Part shown: piece by piece, positions 8,890 to 17,147 of the stretch
How the letters are laid out: each line of letters opens with the position of its first letter
Numbering within the stretch: position 1 is the stretch's first letter
Assembly: GCA_001822065.1 (NCBI GenBank)
Contig: MHPJ01000017.1
Coordinates: forward strand, 1 to 39,158
Reading direction: 5' to 3'
Source of the DNA: Candidatus Staskawiczbacteria bacterium RIFOXYB1_FULL_37_44
GTDB lineage: Bacteria; Patescibacteriota; Minisyncoccia; Minisyncoccales; Staskawiczbacteraceae
DNA length: 39,158 nt
Made by a program: the position numbers and the translations under genes
Notes under the pieces: generated by a model
The model's input: the letters and a program-made list of their open reading frames with translations, nothing else
Databases searched by the model: none
Told to the model about the DNA's origin: nothing

Positions 8890-9132
8890 ATGAAACTTTC
8901 AGTTTACTCACTCAAAAAAATATTATTTCAGGACGAGGCCCGGCTTTTGAATTGCAAAACCGTTGCGGGCGAAATTACTGTTTTAGACAATCACGAAACA
9001 TTGATTACGGTTTTGTCTGCAGGCGCTATAAAAGTTGTGGATGATAAGGCGGGGGAACACTTTTTTCCGATAAAGTCAGGATTTTTGGAAGTAAAAGAAA
9101 ACAACGAAGTTCGTTGCATAGTAGAGGAATAA
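8890..9132 (+). CDS. atpC: ATP synthase F1 subunit epsilon, short form
   Basis: An 80-residue protein with only the N-terminal beta-sandwich that contacts gamma and the c-ring ('FQDEARLLNCKTVAGEITVLDNHE', split here at the family's 'G-x-i-t-VL--H' motif). The C-terminal two-helix domain, which in E. coli epsilon (139 residues) inhibits ATP hydrolysis, is absent, so that regulation is probably missing. The ATG at 8890 is chosen because an in-frame extension upstream would run into the structured RNA. It is separated from atpD by the GIY-YIG element and the RNA candidate. Confidence 0.85.
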   Translation: MKLSVYSLKKILFQDEARLLNCKTVAGEITVLDNHETLITVLSAGAIKVVDDKAGEHFFPIKSGFLEVKENNEVRCIVEE

Positions 9133-9208
9133 AGTTATCCACAGGCGAAGGCAGCAAATAGTAGTCGAAGTATTGCTGTTTTTTTGTATTTTAGGTAAAA
9201 TAATAAAT

Positions 9209-10960
9209 ATGATGAAAAAGATAAAATTTATTTGCATTGTCACCGTCATTGCAATTTTAGCAATGAGCGGATTTTTTATTTATACTCCAAAAACCTCCGC
9301 GGATAATTGGTATGATAATAATTGGAGTTATAGAAAAAAAATAACCATAGACCACACAAAAGCGCCCAACACCGACCAATTGGATTTCCCTGTTTTAATA
9401 AGCTTGATAGATTCTGATTTGCAGGCCCGCTCCATGAATAGCGGTTACGATATTTTTTTTACTGACTCCACGGGTATTGCCAAATTACCTTATGAGAGGG
9501 AACAATACGCGAGCGAAACAGGAACTTTGGTGGCTTGGGTAAAAATAGCCAATCTTAGTCACATAGATGACACGGTTATTTATATGTATTATGGCAACGC
9601 CGAGTCATCAGATCAGCAAGATTCTGCAGGCGGAGTTTGGGATTCAAATTTTCAGAGTGTATGGCACTCTAAAGATAATGGCGTCGCAACAATTTCAGAC
9701 AGCACGGCAAACGCAAGCACTGGCACAAAATATGGTTTGGCTGGGCCTGTAGAAACAGTTGGTAAAATTGGCAATGCGCAGAGCTATAATGGCGTAGATG
9801 ACTATATTAGTGTTGTTTCTTTGCAAGCTCTTTCTGGGTCGTTTACAATTTCTGTTTGGGCAAAAGTATCGGAAGGCGACCAATGCACCGATAATGCTTC
9901 GTGCACAGTTATAGGAACAAGGAGTCCAGATGATGCGAGTTTTGATTTTAAGTTTGATACTGGCAATATAATTCACGGAGACATTGGCGATGGAGGTGAT
10001 TGGATTACTACCAGCGCAGATGTAGACCCCGGTAATTTTTCTTATTCAACCGATACATGGTATCAAATAACTTATGCAGTTACCCCCACTGGATATAAAA
10101 TTTACATAGACGGAAATGAGGTCGCATCTGGAAGTTATGATGAGGGCGCTCCTTTGTTTTTTGATTCTACTCATAGCATTTTTATTGGTCAGGTTGGATA
10201 TGGCGAAGAATGGTTTAATGGCGCAATTGACGAAGTCCGCATTTCTAACATTGCGCGTTCAGCCGACTGGATACAAACTGAATATAATAACGAGAACAAT
10301 CCCTCAACATTTTATAGTTTATCAAGTGAAGAATCTATTCCAGTTTACACTCTCACTTACACTGCCGGAGCCAATGGCTCTATCACCGGAACTTCTCCGC
10401 AAACAGTAAATTATAATGCAAGCGGATCTGAGGTTTCTGCTGTGCCAGCAACCGGATACCACTTTACAGCTTGGAGCGACGACTCAACCGCAAACCCAAG
10501 AACCGACGCCAATGTTATTGCAGATATTTCTGTAACAGCTAATTTTGAAATAGACACTCCGAGTGGCGGCGGAGGAGGAGGTGGAGGTTCATTTTTTGCG
10601 CCAGTTGCACCTTCGCCAATACCAGTTTTAGTAATCCCAGAACAATCCACGAAAGATTTAAATGTGGTTCCAGTATCAGATGTTGAGCCTATAAAACAAA
10701 TAAAACAAAACAATATTCCAGAACCAGCAGCAGAAACCTTTATAAAAAATCCTGTCCAAGTAAAAAAAATATTAGAGAAAAAAATAATAAGCGAACCAAT
10801 CATTGAAATAAAACCGCAAGATACAAAAACAATTGTAGATAATAGTAAAGAAAATAAGCCTCGTATAATTATTAACATAAACTCATTTGTAGCAAGTTTG
10901 GGAGTAGTTTGGAAGAATATATTTAGTTTTGTTTTGTCATTTTTCCATTTAGGGAAATGA
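9209..10960 (+). CDS. Surface protein with DUF2341, LamG-like and InlB-type repeat domains
   Basis: A 583-residue exported protein. Residues 1-32 are a signal peptide or anchor. A DUF2341 domain follows ('WSYRKKITIDHTKAPNTDQL' ... 'IYMYYGNAESS'), then a concanavalin/LamG-type sandwich ('YNGVDDYISV' ... 'IYIDGNEVASGSYD' ... 'FNGAIDEVRISNIARS'), then one divergent InlB B-repeat ('YTLTYTAGANGSITG' ... 'TGYHFTAWSDDS'), a Gly8 linker, and a Pro/Lys-rich stalk ending in a hydrophobic segment ('FVASLGVVWKNIFSFVLSFF'). Binding of sugars or surfaces is inferred from the folds. TAAAAT at 9196-9201 lies 13 nt before the ATG. Its 3' end overlaps the next gene by ATGA. Confidence 0.85.
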   Translation: MMKKIKFICIVTVIAILAMSGFFIYTPKTSADNWYDNNWSYRKKITIDHTKAPNTDQLDFPVLISLIDSDLQARSMNSGYDIFFTDSTGIAKLPYEREQYASETGTLVAWVKIANLSHIDDTVIYMYYGNAESSDQQDSAGGVWDSNFQSVWHSKDNGVATISDSTANASTGTKYGLAGPVETVGKIGNAQSYNGVDDYISVVSLQALSGSFTISVWAKVSEGDQCTDNASCTVIGTRSPDDASFDFKFDTGNIIHGDIGDGGDWITTSADVDPGNFSYSTDTWYQITYAVTPTGYKIYIDGNEVASGSYDEGAPLFFDSTHSIFIGQVGYGEEWFNGAIDEVRISNIARSADWIQTEYNNENNPSTFYSLSSEESIPVYTLTYTAGANGSITGTSPQTVNYNASGSEVSAVPATGYHFTAWSDDSTANPRTDANVIADISVTANFEIDTPSGGGGGGGGSFFAPVAPSPIPVLVIPEQSTKDLNVVPVSDVEPIKQIKQNNIPEPAAETFIKNPVQVKKILEKKIISEPIIEIKPQDTKTIVDNSKENKPRIIININSFVASLGVVWKNIFSFVLSFFHLGK

Positions 10961-11454
10961 AGAATATATTTACAAAAAGAGTAATAGGTAAAATTTTTGA
11001 AATCGGAATTTTAATAAAATTTCTTTTTGGTATTTTTGAGGTGCTTGGAGGGATCCTTTTTTCCTTTTCAAGAGATATTATTACGAATAATTTTATAATT
11101 TTTCTTTCCCAGCAGGAGGTGGCAGAAAATTCAAATGATAAAGACATCGTCGCAAATTATTTGATAAAAACAGCAAATAATTTATCACAAGACAGCCGCA
11201 TATTCGCCATAGCTTATTTATTTTTCCACGGAGCGGTGAATATTTTTTTAGCAATATCTCTGGCAAAAGGAAAAGTTAGAACATATCCTGCAATAGTCGG
11301 GCTTTTGGGAATTTTTATTATCTATCAGGTATATAAATATTTTTTAACTTATTCTATTCCGCTTTTATCCCTTGCGTGCTTCGATATATTTTTTGCAGCC
11401 ATTGTTTGGCTTGAATACAAAAGAAAAAAGAAAAAGCATGAAGATATATTTTGA
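10957..11454 (+). CDS. DUF2127-like integral membrane protein
   Basis: A 165-residue protein with about four membrane segments (residues 15-38, 78-100, 108-130 and 132-152) and a basic C-terminus 'KRKKKKHEDIF'. The pattern, with 'KIFEIGILIKFLFGIFEVLGG' at the start and 'AYLFFHGAVNIFLAISL' in the middle, resembles DUF2127 proteins of unknown function. It is translationally coupled to the upstream surface protein (ATGA overlap) and overlaps the next gene by 17 nt, so the three are probably co-expressed. The assignment rests on motif memory. Confidence 0.65.
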   Translation: MKNIFTKRVIGKIFEIGILIKFLFGIFEVLGGILFSFSRDIITNNFIIFLSQQEVAENSNDKDIVANYLIKTANNLSQDSRIFAIAYLFFHGAVNIFLAISLAKGKVRTYPAIVGLLGIFIIYQVYKYFLTYSIPLLSLACFDIFFAAIVWLEYKRKKKKHEDIF

Positions 11455-11908
11455 AATATTGTTTCTGATAATTTTAGTTTTTATTTTTGCATATGCCCTT
11501 TTTTACTCAGTAAATATTTTATTTGCGCCAGGCGCGCAGCAAGGCGAAGCATGTTTTGGCCAGAATTGTTTTTTTGTTGAGCTGGCAAAAACAAATGCAG
11601 AAAGGGAAAAAGGCTTAATGTACAGAAAAGAATTAAATAAAAACAGCGGGATGCTGTTTGTTTTTGACAAAGAGGGAGTTTATCCTTTTTGGATGCAAAA
11701 TACTTTAATTTCTTTAGATATTATTTGGATAAATAGCAACAATAAAATTGTTTTTATTGCTGAAAATGCGCAACCGTGTAAAGGTTTAATTTGTTCTCAA
11801 ATTAAACCCGGAGTAAAAGCCAAATATGTTTTAGAAATAAACGCAGGGTTAGCAAATAATTTTAATATAAAAATCGGCGATTTAGTACAAATAACCCCAA
11901 GTTTGTAA
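11438..11908 (+). CDS. DUF192 family exported protein
   Basis: A 156-residue protein with an N-terminal membrane helix or signal (residues 4-28), then a DUF192 domain: 'VELAKTNAEREKGLMYRKEL', 'GMLFVFDKEGVYPFWMQNT', 'ISLDIIWINSNNKIVFI' and 'KYVLEINAGLANNFNIKIGD'. The family's function is not established. Extra cysteines (CFGQNCF and 'QPCKGLICSQ') suggest disulfides outside the cytoplasm. The ATG at 11438 gives a clean signal sequence; an earlier in-frame start lies inside the preceding gene. The 3' end overlaps the convergent minus-strand gene by 27 nt. Confidence 0.85.
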   Translation: MKIYFEILFLIILVFIFAYALFYSVNILFAPGAQQGEACFGQNCFFVELAKTNAEREKGLMYRKELNKNSGMLFVFDKEGVYPFWMQNTLISLDIIWINSNNKIVFIAENAQPCKGLICSQIKPGVKAKYVLEINAGLANNFNIKIGDLVQITPSL

Positions 11909-13207
11909 TCTGTCTGAATCTTCAGACCATCCCAAGCCAATATCGGTTCGGTAAAACATATTTTGCAGTAAAATATTTTCTAATCTGCCGTAAACTTGTT
12001 TTCTGGCGTCTTCAACCGTAACTCCGCATCCGGTAACAACCAATGCGTATCCGGTGTCTCCGGCAATTCTCCAATTTTCATCTACAAGTTTTACGTCTCC
12101 CAGGTGTATGCCTTCCAAATTTGGTTTTTTAAAAATAATTGACAAGTCTTTGTAAATGCTCATTTCAGATTTGTCGTCAAAAGGAAAAGGGGGAACCGCG
12201 CAAACAATCCCAATTTGAAAGCCCTTTTTAGTTTTTAAATCATAATTTTCTCCTTTGGCAATTTTATATAAAAATTCTCCCCATTCTGAAATTACGCCTT
12301 CCATTTGTATTGAAATTATAGGATATCCAAAACGGCAGGTAAATTCCAAAGGATAAATTCCTCTTCCGTTGGCTATGCAATTTATGTCTATGTAGCCTAC
12401 ATACGCGGATTTTTTAATTTCTTCTTTCATTTTTTCAAGAGTTGTTTTAAAAATTGTGTTGGGCCCAGACCAATAAACCAAAGTTCCCATTTCTCCCGTG
12501 AAAGGGCCAATGTCTCCCGGAAATAATTTTTTGTGCTCAAAATTTATATTTAAAGGAAAAATAAAATCATTGCCGTTAAAAAACGCGCCAACCGCCACTT
12601 CAACTCCTTGGGCAAATTTTTGCAATTGGAAATGTTTTATTTTTTCTCCCAGCACTTTTTTGTTTGATCTTATAATTTCGTGGATGTCTTTACCGTCTTC
12701 ATCTTTGCCTAAAAATAAAAGCCCCTTTGAATCTGATTGCACAAAACCAGAGGGCTTGTAAACATATCGACCCGGATTTGCTTCTATAAATTTTAAGGCC
12801 GAGTCGTGGTCTGAAAAATCCCAATGGGGAAGCGTTAACATTCCCACCCGTTTCATTTCAGACTGCCCGAATTCCCTGTCTTCTTCTAATTTGTCTGTGT
12901 AAGCCGAACCTCCCACAACAAACTTTCCATTTTTTCGCAGCTCGTCTGCCTTGGGCCCGAAACCCACATCATCAAAAACAATAACGTCGGCCCAGTCAAT
13001 AAATTTTTCCCAGTCGTCAATTTTATCCAAAAATCCGTCGTAAACGTCTTTGTCGTTTTCATTTTTTATATAAACTTTTACCTCGTGACCCTCCTTTTTA
13101 ATTTGCAAAGCCAAATCTCCCGACAAGCTCTCCCAGCTCACAAACAAAAACTTTCGTATTTGTTTTTCAATTACCGGGAGATTAATTTTTACGTTTCCGT
13201 TTGCCAT
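11882..13207 (-). CDS. PurD-like ATP-grasp ligase
   Basis: A 441-residue homologue of phosphoribosylamine-glycine ligase. It has an N-terminal Rossmann-like region ('RKFLFVSWESLSGDLALQI'), ATP-grasp segments ('YVYKPSGF', 'FAQGVEVAVGAFF', 'GDIGPFTGEMGTLVYW', 'YPLEFTCRFGYP') and a C-terminal 'GCGVTVEDARKQVYG' ... 'MFYRTDIG'. It differs from true PurD in the 'GDTGPNTGGMG' and 'EFNVRFGDPE' motifs. No other purine gene is nearby; instead it heads downstream of a GNAT-like and a SET gene with 6-9 nt spacing. A peptide or small-molecule ligase is therefore as likely as GAR synthesis, which is inference from context. It is the last gene of its operon. Confidence 0.75.
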   Translation of the reverse strand: MANGNVKINLPVIEKQIRKFLFVSWESLSGDLALQIKKEGHEVKVYIKNENDKDVYDGFLDKIDDWEKFIDWADVIVFDDVGFGPKADELRKNGKFVVGGSAYTDKLEEDREFGQSEMKRVGMLTLPHWDFSDHDSALKFIEANPGRYVYKPSGFVQSDSKGLLFLGKDEDGKDIHEIIRSNKKVLGEKIKHFQLQKFAQGVEVAVGAFFNGNDFIFPLNINFEHKKLFPGDIGPFTGEMGTLVYWSGPNTIFKTTLEKMKEEIKKSAYVGYIDINCIANGRGIYPLEFTCRFGYPIISIQMEGVISEWGEFLYKIAKGENYDLKTKKGFQIGIVCAVPPFPFDDKSEMSIYKDLSIIFKKPNLEGIHLGDVKLVDENWRIAGDTGYALVVTGCGVTVEDARKQVYGRLENILLQNMFYRTDIGLGWSEDSDRLQTWGYLY

Positions 13208-13216
13208 TTTTTTAAT

Positions 13217-14122
13217 TTATTTTCTTACTACTGAAAATATATGCGTTTTATAAAAAGATTCTGGCCTGAATTTATTTTTAAAATTAGTCAGAGCATCTTC
13301 TCCTCCGCCCATATTCGCCTTTTTGTATCCGCGATTTTTTAGCCAATCTAAGTCTTCAAGATAAAGCGCGTCGCCCAATCCGGGAAGCGAGTAGTCGTGG
13401 ATTCCAAGCGCGCCATAAAATATATTGCTATTTGGAATCGGCCACCCTGCGTTTATTCCGCACGGCTTTGCATCAACCATAAAAATCCGCGCCTCGGTTG
13501 CTCCTTTAAAATTTGAATCAATAAAATTATGATATGGAAAAAGATGCACTCTGTCATTTCCTCCTCTTTGTTTGCGCCATTCGTCAACAATTAGATGCAA
13601 CGATTTTTTATCTTCATATTCTCTTGCGTCCAACAATACTACTTGGTGATTTTTATAAAATTTATTCTTGGTTTTTCGCAATGAACTCCAATTATTTCCA
13701 GAAAGATCGCAATTAAATATTTCAAGATTGTATAAAGGCCAAGTTAAAGTGTAGTTTATTTTTCTGGCTTTTAGTTTCGGCGGCAATGCTAAAATAAAAT
13801 TTTTATACAATTCGTCTTCAAGTTCAAGGGTTACTTTTTCTATTTTACCAGACTGGAAAATAGAAGTTAAATATTCAATAATAACCGGAATCCTATTGGC
13901 CGGACCCGCAATCGGGCTGGAAAATACTGTGCACCCTTTTTTATTTTTTTCTTCAATATTAAAAAGCCCTGAGCCGTCTTTTGATTCTGCAAAAATATTT
14001 TTTGAACCTTCTTCGGCTTGGCATTGATACCACCAAAAATTGTGCTCGGGAGCATATCCGTATTTTTTTATTGCGGTTTCTATTCGTAACTGTTCTGACA
14101 ATGTGTCTTCATAAAAAATCAT
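13217..14122 (-). CDS. GNAT/FemAB-fold acyl- or aminoacyltransferase
   Basis: A 301-residue protein. The C-terminal half has the pattern of FemAB/DUF2156-like transferases: 'SLRKTKNKFYKNHQVVLLDA' (the K/R-rich helix), 'LIVDEWRKQRGG', 'ARIFMVDAKPCGINAGWPI' and the terminal 'NMGGGEDALTNFKNKFRP'. These enzymes move acyl or aminoacyl groups onto lipids, peptides or peptidoglycan precursors. The donor and acceptor cannot be read from the sequence. It lies 9 nt before the ATP-grasp gene and 6 nt after the SET gene, in one operon. No signal peptide, so probably cytoplasmic. Confidence 0.65.
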   Translation of the reverse strand: MIFYEDTLSEQLRIETAIKKYGYAPEHNFWWYQCQAEEGSKNIFAESKDGSGLFNIEEKNKKGCTVFSSPIAGPANRIPVIIEYLTSIFQSGKIEKVTLELEDELYKNFILALPPKLKARKINYTLTWPLYNLEIFNCDLSGNNWSSLRKTKNKFYKNHQVVLLDAREYEDKKSLHLIVDEWRKQRGGNDRVHLFPYHNFIDSNFKGATEARIFMVDAKPCGINAGWPIPNSNIFYGALGIHDYSLPGLGDALYLEDLDWLKNRGYKKANMGGGEDALTNFKNKFRPESFYKTHIFSVVRK

Positions 14123-14128
14123 ATTTTA

Positions 14129-14554
14129 CTATTTGTATTTTTCGTCGTAGGTTGAGTATGAAACAGTCAGTTCTTCTCCTTTTTTTATTTTTCGCAAGGT
14201 TTTGAAAACCAGCGCTTCATTTTTTCCGTCTCCGATAATTTTTAAATTTGGCTTTTTTGAATTGTTTACAAAAAAAGAAATATCAATTCCGTTTAGTCCG
14301 GTTTCAGGAATATAAACAGAGCCGTCTTTTTCAATCACAAAAAAATCATCTATTAATTTCAAAATTTCTTTGTCGGTTTTTTTGAATTCTTTAATTTCAA
14401 ATTTATGCCATTTGTTATTTTTAATGCCAAAAAATGGATCTTTGCCTTTTGGAATTTCTCTAACCGCATAAACTCCAACGCCTTCTATTTTAGACGGTTT
14501 TAATTTGCAGTAAGTATTTTTTAAATTCTGTAAAATTTTTTGTTTTATTTTCAT
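14129..14554 (-). CDS. SET domain protein (putative lysine methyltransferase)
   Basis: A 141-residue protein consisting of little more than a SET domain. It has 'SKIEGVGVYAVREIPKG' (the SAM-binding G-x-G motif), 'GIDISFFVNNSKKPN' (matching the family's RFxNHSCxPN pseudoknot motif, with N-N-S and K-P-N) and 'IKKGEELTVSYSTYD' (matching GEELTxDY). Bacterial SET proteins of this size methylate lysines of unknown partners. The ATG at 14554 is used because the upstream extension (10 residues) lacks homology. It is the first gene of the minus-strand SET/GNAT/ATP-grasp cassette. Confidence 0.85.
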   Translation of the reverse strand: MKIKQKILQNLKNTYCKLKPSKIEGVGVYAVREIPKGKDPFFGIKNNKWHKFEIKEFKKTDKEILKLIDDFFVIEKDGSVYIPETGLNGIDISFFVNNSKKPNLKIIGDGKNEALVFKTLRKIKKGEELTVSYSTYDEKYK

Positions 14555-14615
14555 GTCAGAAATTATTTTTTTAGTATACAACATAAAAAAAATAATTCAA
14601 AATTTTTTTATACTT

Positions 14616-14666
14616 GCCTGCCGGCAGGCAGGCAAAAAAAACAACCCGCTTTCGCGGATTGTTTTT
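14616..14666. terminator. Palindrome plus bidirectional terminator hairpin
   Basis: GCCTGCCGGCAGGC (14616-14629) is followed by AACAACCCGC TTTC GCGGATTGTT flanked by A- and T-runs (14637-14666). On the minus strand it would end the zinc-ribbon transcript, which implies that the SET cassette has its own promoter or is reached by readthrough. Confidence 0.65.
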
Positions 14667-14694
14667 AAGAAATTTATCCTGTCGGATGACGGGA

Positions 14695-14877
14695 TTATCT
14701 TGAGAAATTTCTTGGAGGCCTTTTTTTTGACCAGCATTCTCTGCAATAAATTGGTCTGTCAGGAGCTGGTTCAAAAGGAAGTTCTGTAATTTCTACTCCG
14801 CATTCGGAGCATTTCCAATTTCCTTTGATCATTTCTCTTGGGGCAAAGCCTCTGTCGTTGTTGGTTCTGTCGAACAT
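14695..14877 (-). CDS. CxxC-x18-CxxC zinc-ribbon microprotein
   Basis: A 60-residue protein with four cysteines (Cys23, Cys26, Cys45, Cys48) in 'WKCSECG' and 'RPIYCRECW', a typical zinc ribbon. The basic tail is 'KKRPPRNFSR' and the start 'MFDRTNNDRGFAPREM' is disordered. This microprotein type is common in Parcubacteria and its role is unknown; nucleic-acid or ribosome binding is a guess from charge. The same 'RPxYCxxC' ribbon is fused to the coupling ATPase at the end of the window. A consensus promoter precedes it. Confidence 0.85.
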   Translation of the reverse strand: MFDRTNNDRGFAPREMIKGNWKCSECGVEITELPFEPAPDRPIYCRECWSKKRPPRNFSR

Positions 14878-14928
14878 TTATGATATGTTTTATTTTATTA
14901 TTAGAATCGACTTTTTACTTATATATTA

Positions 14929-14957
14929 ATTATACTCCTTTTTAACACCCTTGTCAA
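14929..14957 (-). promoter_or_regulatory. Consensus sigma-70 promoter for the zinc-ribbon gene
   Basis: On the minus strand, TTGACA (14957-14952) and TATAAT (14934-14929) are separated by exactly 17 nt. The predicted start is near 14922, leaving a leader of about 45 nt. This is the best consensus match in the window. Confidence 0.85.
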
Positions 14958-14997
14958 GGGCTTTATGTTTTTTTAATGAAATGCCATATTTAGGTAT

Positions 14998-15829
14998 ATG
15001 AAAAAGCAAATCTGGTTAGTGATAATTTTAGCAATAATAATAGTCATTTTGACTGGGGTTTTGCTATGGCCAAAGCCCAAAAATAACAATTCTAAGCCTG
15101 TAATAAGCGACATACAAATAACCTCGCCAAAAGCAGGCGAGGAAATTTCTTCGCCGAAAAATCACGGGTTCTATAAACGGAGACGGGTGGACAGCTTTTG
15201 AGGCGCAGGCAGGTACTGTGCAATTACTAGATAAAAACAATAGTGTTTTGGGAACAGCCATTTTAGGAGTAGTCGACGAAAATTGGATGAAGCAGTTTAA
15301 TAATTTTAGGGGGGAATTAAGTTTTATTTCTTCAAAAGATCAAAATGGAACACTTGTTTTTAAAAATGAAAACGCAAGTGGAGAACCAGCAAGAGATAAA
15401 ACATTTTCCTTGCCTGTAATTTTAAAAAAAACAGAAACAATGAAAATAAAGGCCTACTTTAACAACAGCAAAATGGATCCCGAAGTTTCGTGCAATAAAG
15501 TTTTTCCGGTTGAGAGAGAAATACCAAAAACCGAATCAACGGGTTCGGCTTCTTTGGCCGAGCTTTTTAAAGGCCCCACAGAAGTTGAAAAAAATGCAGG
15601 GTTTTTTACCAGCATAAATGAAGGGGTAATTCTTAAAAGCCTGACAATTGGCATGGAAAGCGGAACAGCCAGGGCTGATTTTAACGGACAGCTTGAAAAT
15701 GCGGTGGGAGGATCATGCAGAGTTTCTGCAATAAGAGCGCAAATAACAGAAACCTTAAAACAATTTCCAACAGTCAAAAATGTAATTATATCAATAAACG
15801 GAAGAACAGAAGATATTTTACAGCCATAA
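14998..15829 (+). CDS. Gmad2 plus GerMN domain exported protein, frameshifted
   Basis: Two frames together encode one protein. Frame 1 (from 14998) gives an N-terminal membrane anchor ('MKKQIWLVIILAIIIVILTG') and 'ISDIQITSPKAGEEISSP'. Frame 2 continues with 'KITGSINGDGWTAFEAQAG' (Gmad2 immunoglobulin-like domain) and ends with a GerMN domain ('SLAELFKGPTEVEKNAGFFT', 'VKNVIISINGRTEDILQP'). The switch is at the A5 run at 15157-15161; removing one A restores the frame. It may be a true pseudogene, a sequencing error or slippage. GerMN/Gmad2 proteins are surface-exposed and of unclear function in non-sporulating CPR. The stop overlaps the tgt start by 1 nt. Confidence 0.85.
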
Positions 15830-16995
15830 TGAATTTTAAGATATTAAAAAAATCAAATAAAAGCAGGGCGCGGTTGGGATTTATAGAAACAGAGCACGGA
15901 GTGGTTGAGACTCCGTGTTTAGTTCCTGTTGCAACGCAGGCGGTTATAAAAACTTTAGAAAGCAAAGAAGTTGAGCAAACAAAATCACAAATTTTAATTT
16001 CAAATATCTTTCATTTGCATTTGAAGCCCGGCGAAAAAATTGTTGAGAAAGCCGGAAAATTGCACAAGTTTATGAATTGGAAAAAACCGCTTATGACGGA
16101 CTCGGGCGGTTATCAGGTCTTTTCTTTGGGCTTTGGAAGAGACTTTGGATTGGGGTCAAAAATTTTGAAAGAACATTCGCAAAAAGGCGAAATTATAAAA
16201 TTAAATACGCAACCTCAAAAAATAAAAATAAATAATGACGGCGTTGTTTTTCATTCGCCAATAAACGGCGATGAATTATTTATTGGGCCAAAAGAATCAA
16301 TTAAAATTCAGGAAAAATTGGGAGCGGATATTATTTTTACTTTTGACGAATGTGCGACTCCCTTGGCAGATTTAAATTATGTTAAAAAGTCTTTGGAGAG
16401 AACGCATAGGTGGGCAAAGGAATGTTTAAAAGTGAAGTCCCCCTTCGCCAAAGGCTACGGCGGGACGAAGCAGGCTTTATACGGAATTGTGCAGGGTTCA
16501 AGGTTTAAGGATTTACGCATAGAAAGCGCAAAATTTATTGGAGGCTTGGAGTTTGAAGGTTTTGGAATTGGAGGGGAATTTGGAAACGACAAAAAAACAA
16601 TGGGAAAAATGATTGAATGGGTTGTGGACGAATTGCCAGAAAAAAAGCCAAGGCACTTGTTGGGGGTTGGTTATTTGGAAGATATAGAATTGATAATAAA
16701 ATCGGGAGTTGATACTTTTGACTGTACCGTTCCCACGCATTATGCAAGGAGGGGAATTGCTTTTACCAGCGAGGGAAAATTGGATTTGAAAAAACCAAAA
16801 TTTTTGAAAAAAAATGAGCCATTGGATAAAAGTTGTGTTTGCAATGTTTGCTTGAATTATAAAAAAGATTACATTTGCCATTTGCTGAAAGCCGGCGAAA
16901 TAACCGGAATGAAACTTTTAACTTTTCACAATCTTTGGTATTTTAACACTTTTGTAGAAGACATCCGAGCGAAAATTAAGCGAGGCGAAATTTAA
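15829..16995 (+). CDS. tgt: tRNA-guanine transglycosylase
   Basis: A 388-residue enzyme that exchanges the wobble guanine of GUN-anticodon tRNAs for a queuine-type base. It has the active-site aspartate in 'MTDSGGYQVFSLG' (Asp91), 'FTFDECATPL', 'YGIVQGSRFKDLR', 'FEGFGIGGEFG', the tRNA-recognition nucleophile region 'DTFDCTVPTHYARRG', and zinc ligands C336-x-C338-x2-C341 with a later His. Residues near 203-214 ('KSPFAKGYGGTK', nt 16437-16470) come from a GC-rich palindromic insert. The ATG overlaps the preceding stop (TAATG). No other queuosine gene is in the window. Confidence 0.95.
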   Translation: MNFKILKKSNKSRARLGFIETEHGVVETPCLVPVATQAVIKTLESKEVEQTKSQILISNIFHLHLKPGEKIVEKAGKLHKFMNWKKPLMTDSGGYQVFSLGFGRDFGLGSKILKEHSQKGEIIKLNTQPQKIKINNDGVVFHSPINGDELFIGPKESIKIQEKLGADIIFTFDECATPLADLNYVKKSLERTHRWAKECLKVKSPFAKGYGGTKQALYGIVQGSRFKDLRIESAKFIGGLEFEGFGIGGEFGNDKKTMGKMIEWVVDELPEKKPRHLLGVGYLEDIELIIKSGVDTFDCTVPTHYARRGIAFTSEGKLDLKKPKFLKKNEPLDKSCVCNVCLNYKKDYICHLLKAGEITGMKLLTFHNLWYFNTFVEDIRAKIKRGEI

Positions 16996-17004
16996 TTTTA
17001 AAAA

Positions 17005-17023
17005 GTAGACGCTCGACGTCTAC
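17005..17023 (+). terminator. Hairpin after tgt
   Basis: GTAGACG CTCGA CGTCTAC is a perfect 7-bp stem followed by GGATTTT. It probably ends the tgt transcript just before the DGR promoter. The T-tract is short, so it is a weak candidate. Confidence 0.45.
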
Positions 17024-17033
17024 GGATTTTGGC

Positions 17034-17063
17034 TTGACAAGTAGCGATATGTTGTGATATGAT
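17034..17063 (+). promoter_or_regulatory. Promoter of the DGR target gene
   Basis: TTGACA (17034-17039) and an extended -10, TGATATGAT (TATGAT at 17058-17063), are separated by 18 nt. The predicted start near 17070 gives a leader of about 78 nt containing the hairpin TGCCTAT/ATAGGCA (17094-17112). The leader and ribosome-binding site set this gene apart from the leaderless genes elsewhere. Confidence 0.7.
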
Positions 17064-17135
17064 AATAATGTGAGCAGGCCGTGTTGCCTGCCGCTGCCTA
17101 TGAGTAATAGGCAGAAATTTGCACATTGTTTTTTT

Positions 17136-17141
17136 GGGAGA
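17136..17141 (+). promoter_or_regulatory. Ribosome-binding site that fixes the DGR target start
   Basis: GGGAGA is 6 nt before the ATG at 17148. It supports this start over an upstream in-frame GTG at 17070, which coincides with the predicted transcription start. Confidence 0.6.
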
Positions 17142-17147
17142 CGAGTC

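Noticed and set aside
9135-9143. DnaA box TTATCCACA suggesting a replication origin
   Set aside because: It is a single box. No cluster, no AT-rich unwinding region and no dnaA or dnaN nearby.
17070-17147. GTG at 17070 as start of the DGR target gene
   Set aside because: It coincides with the predicted transcription start, and the extra residues look unlike the family. The ATG at 17148 has a good ribosome-binding site.
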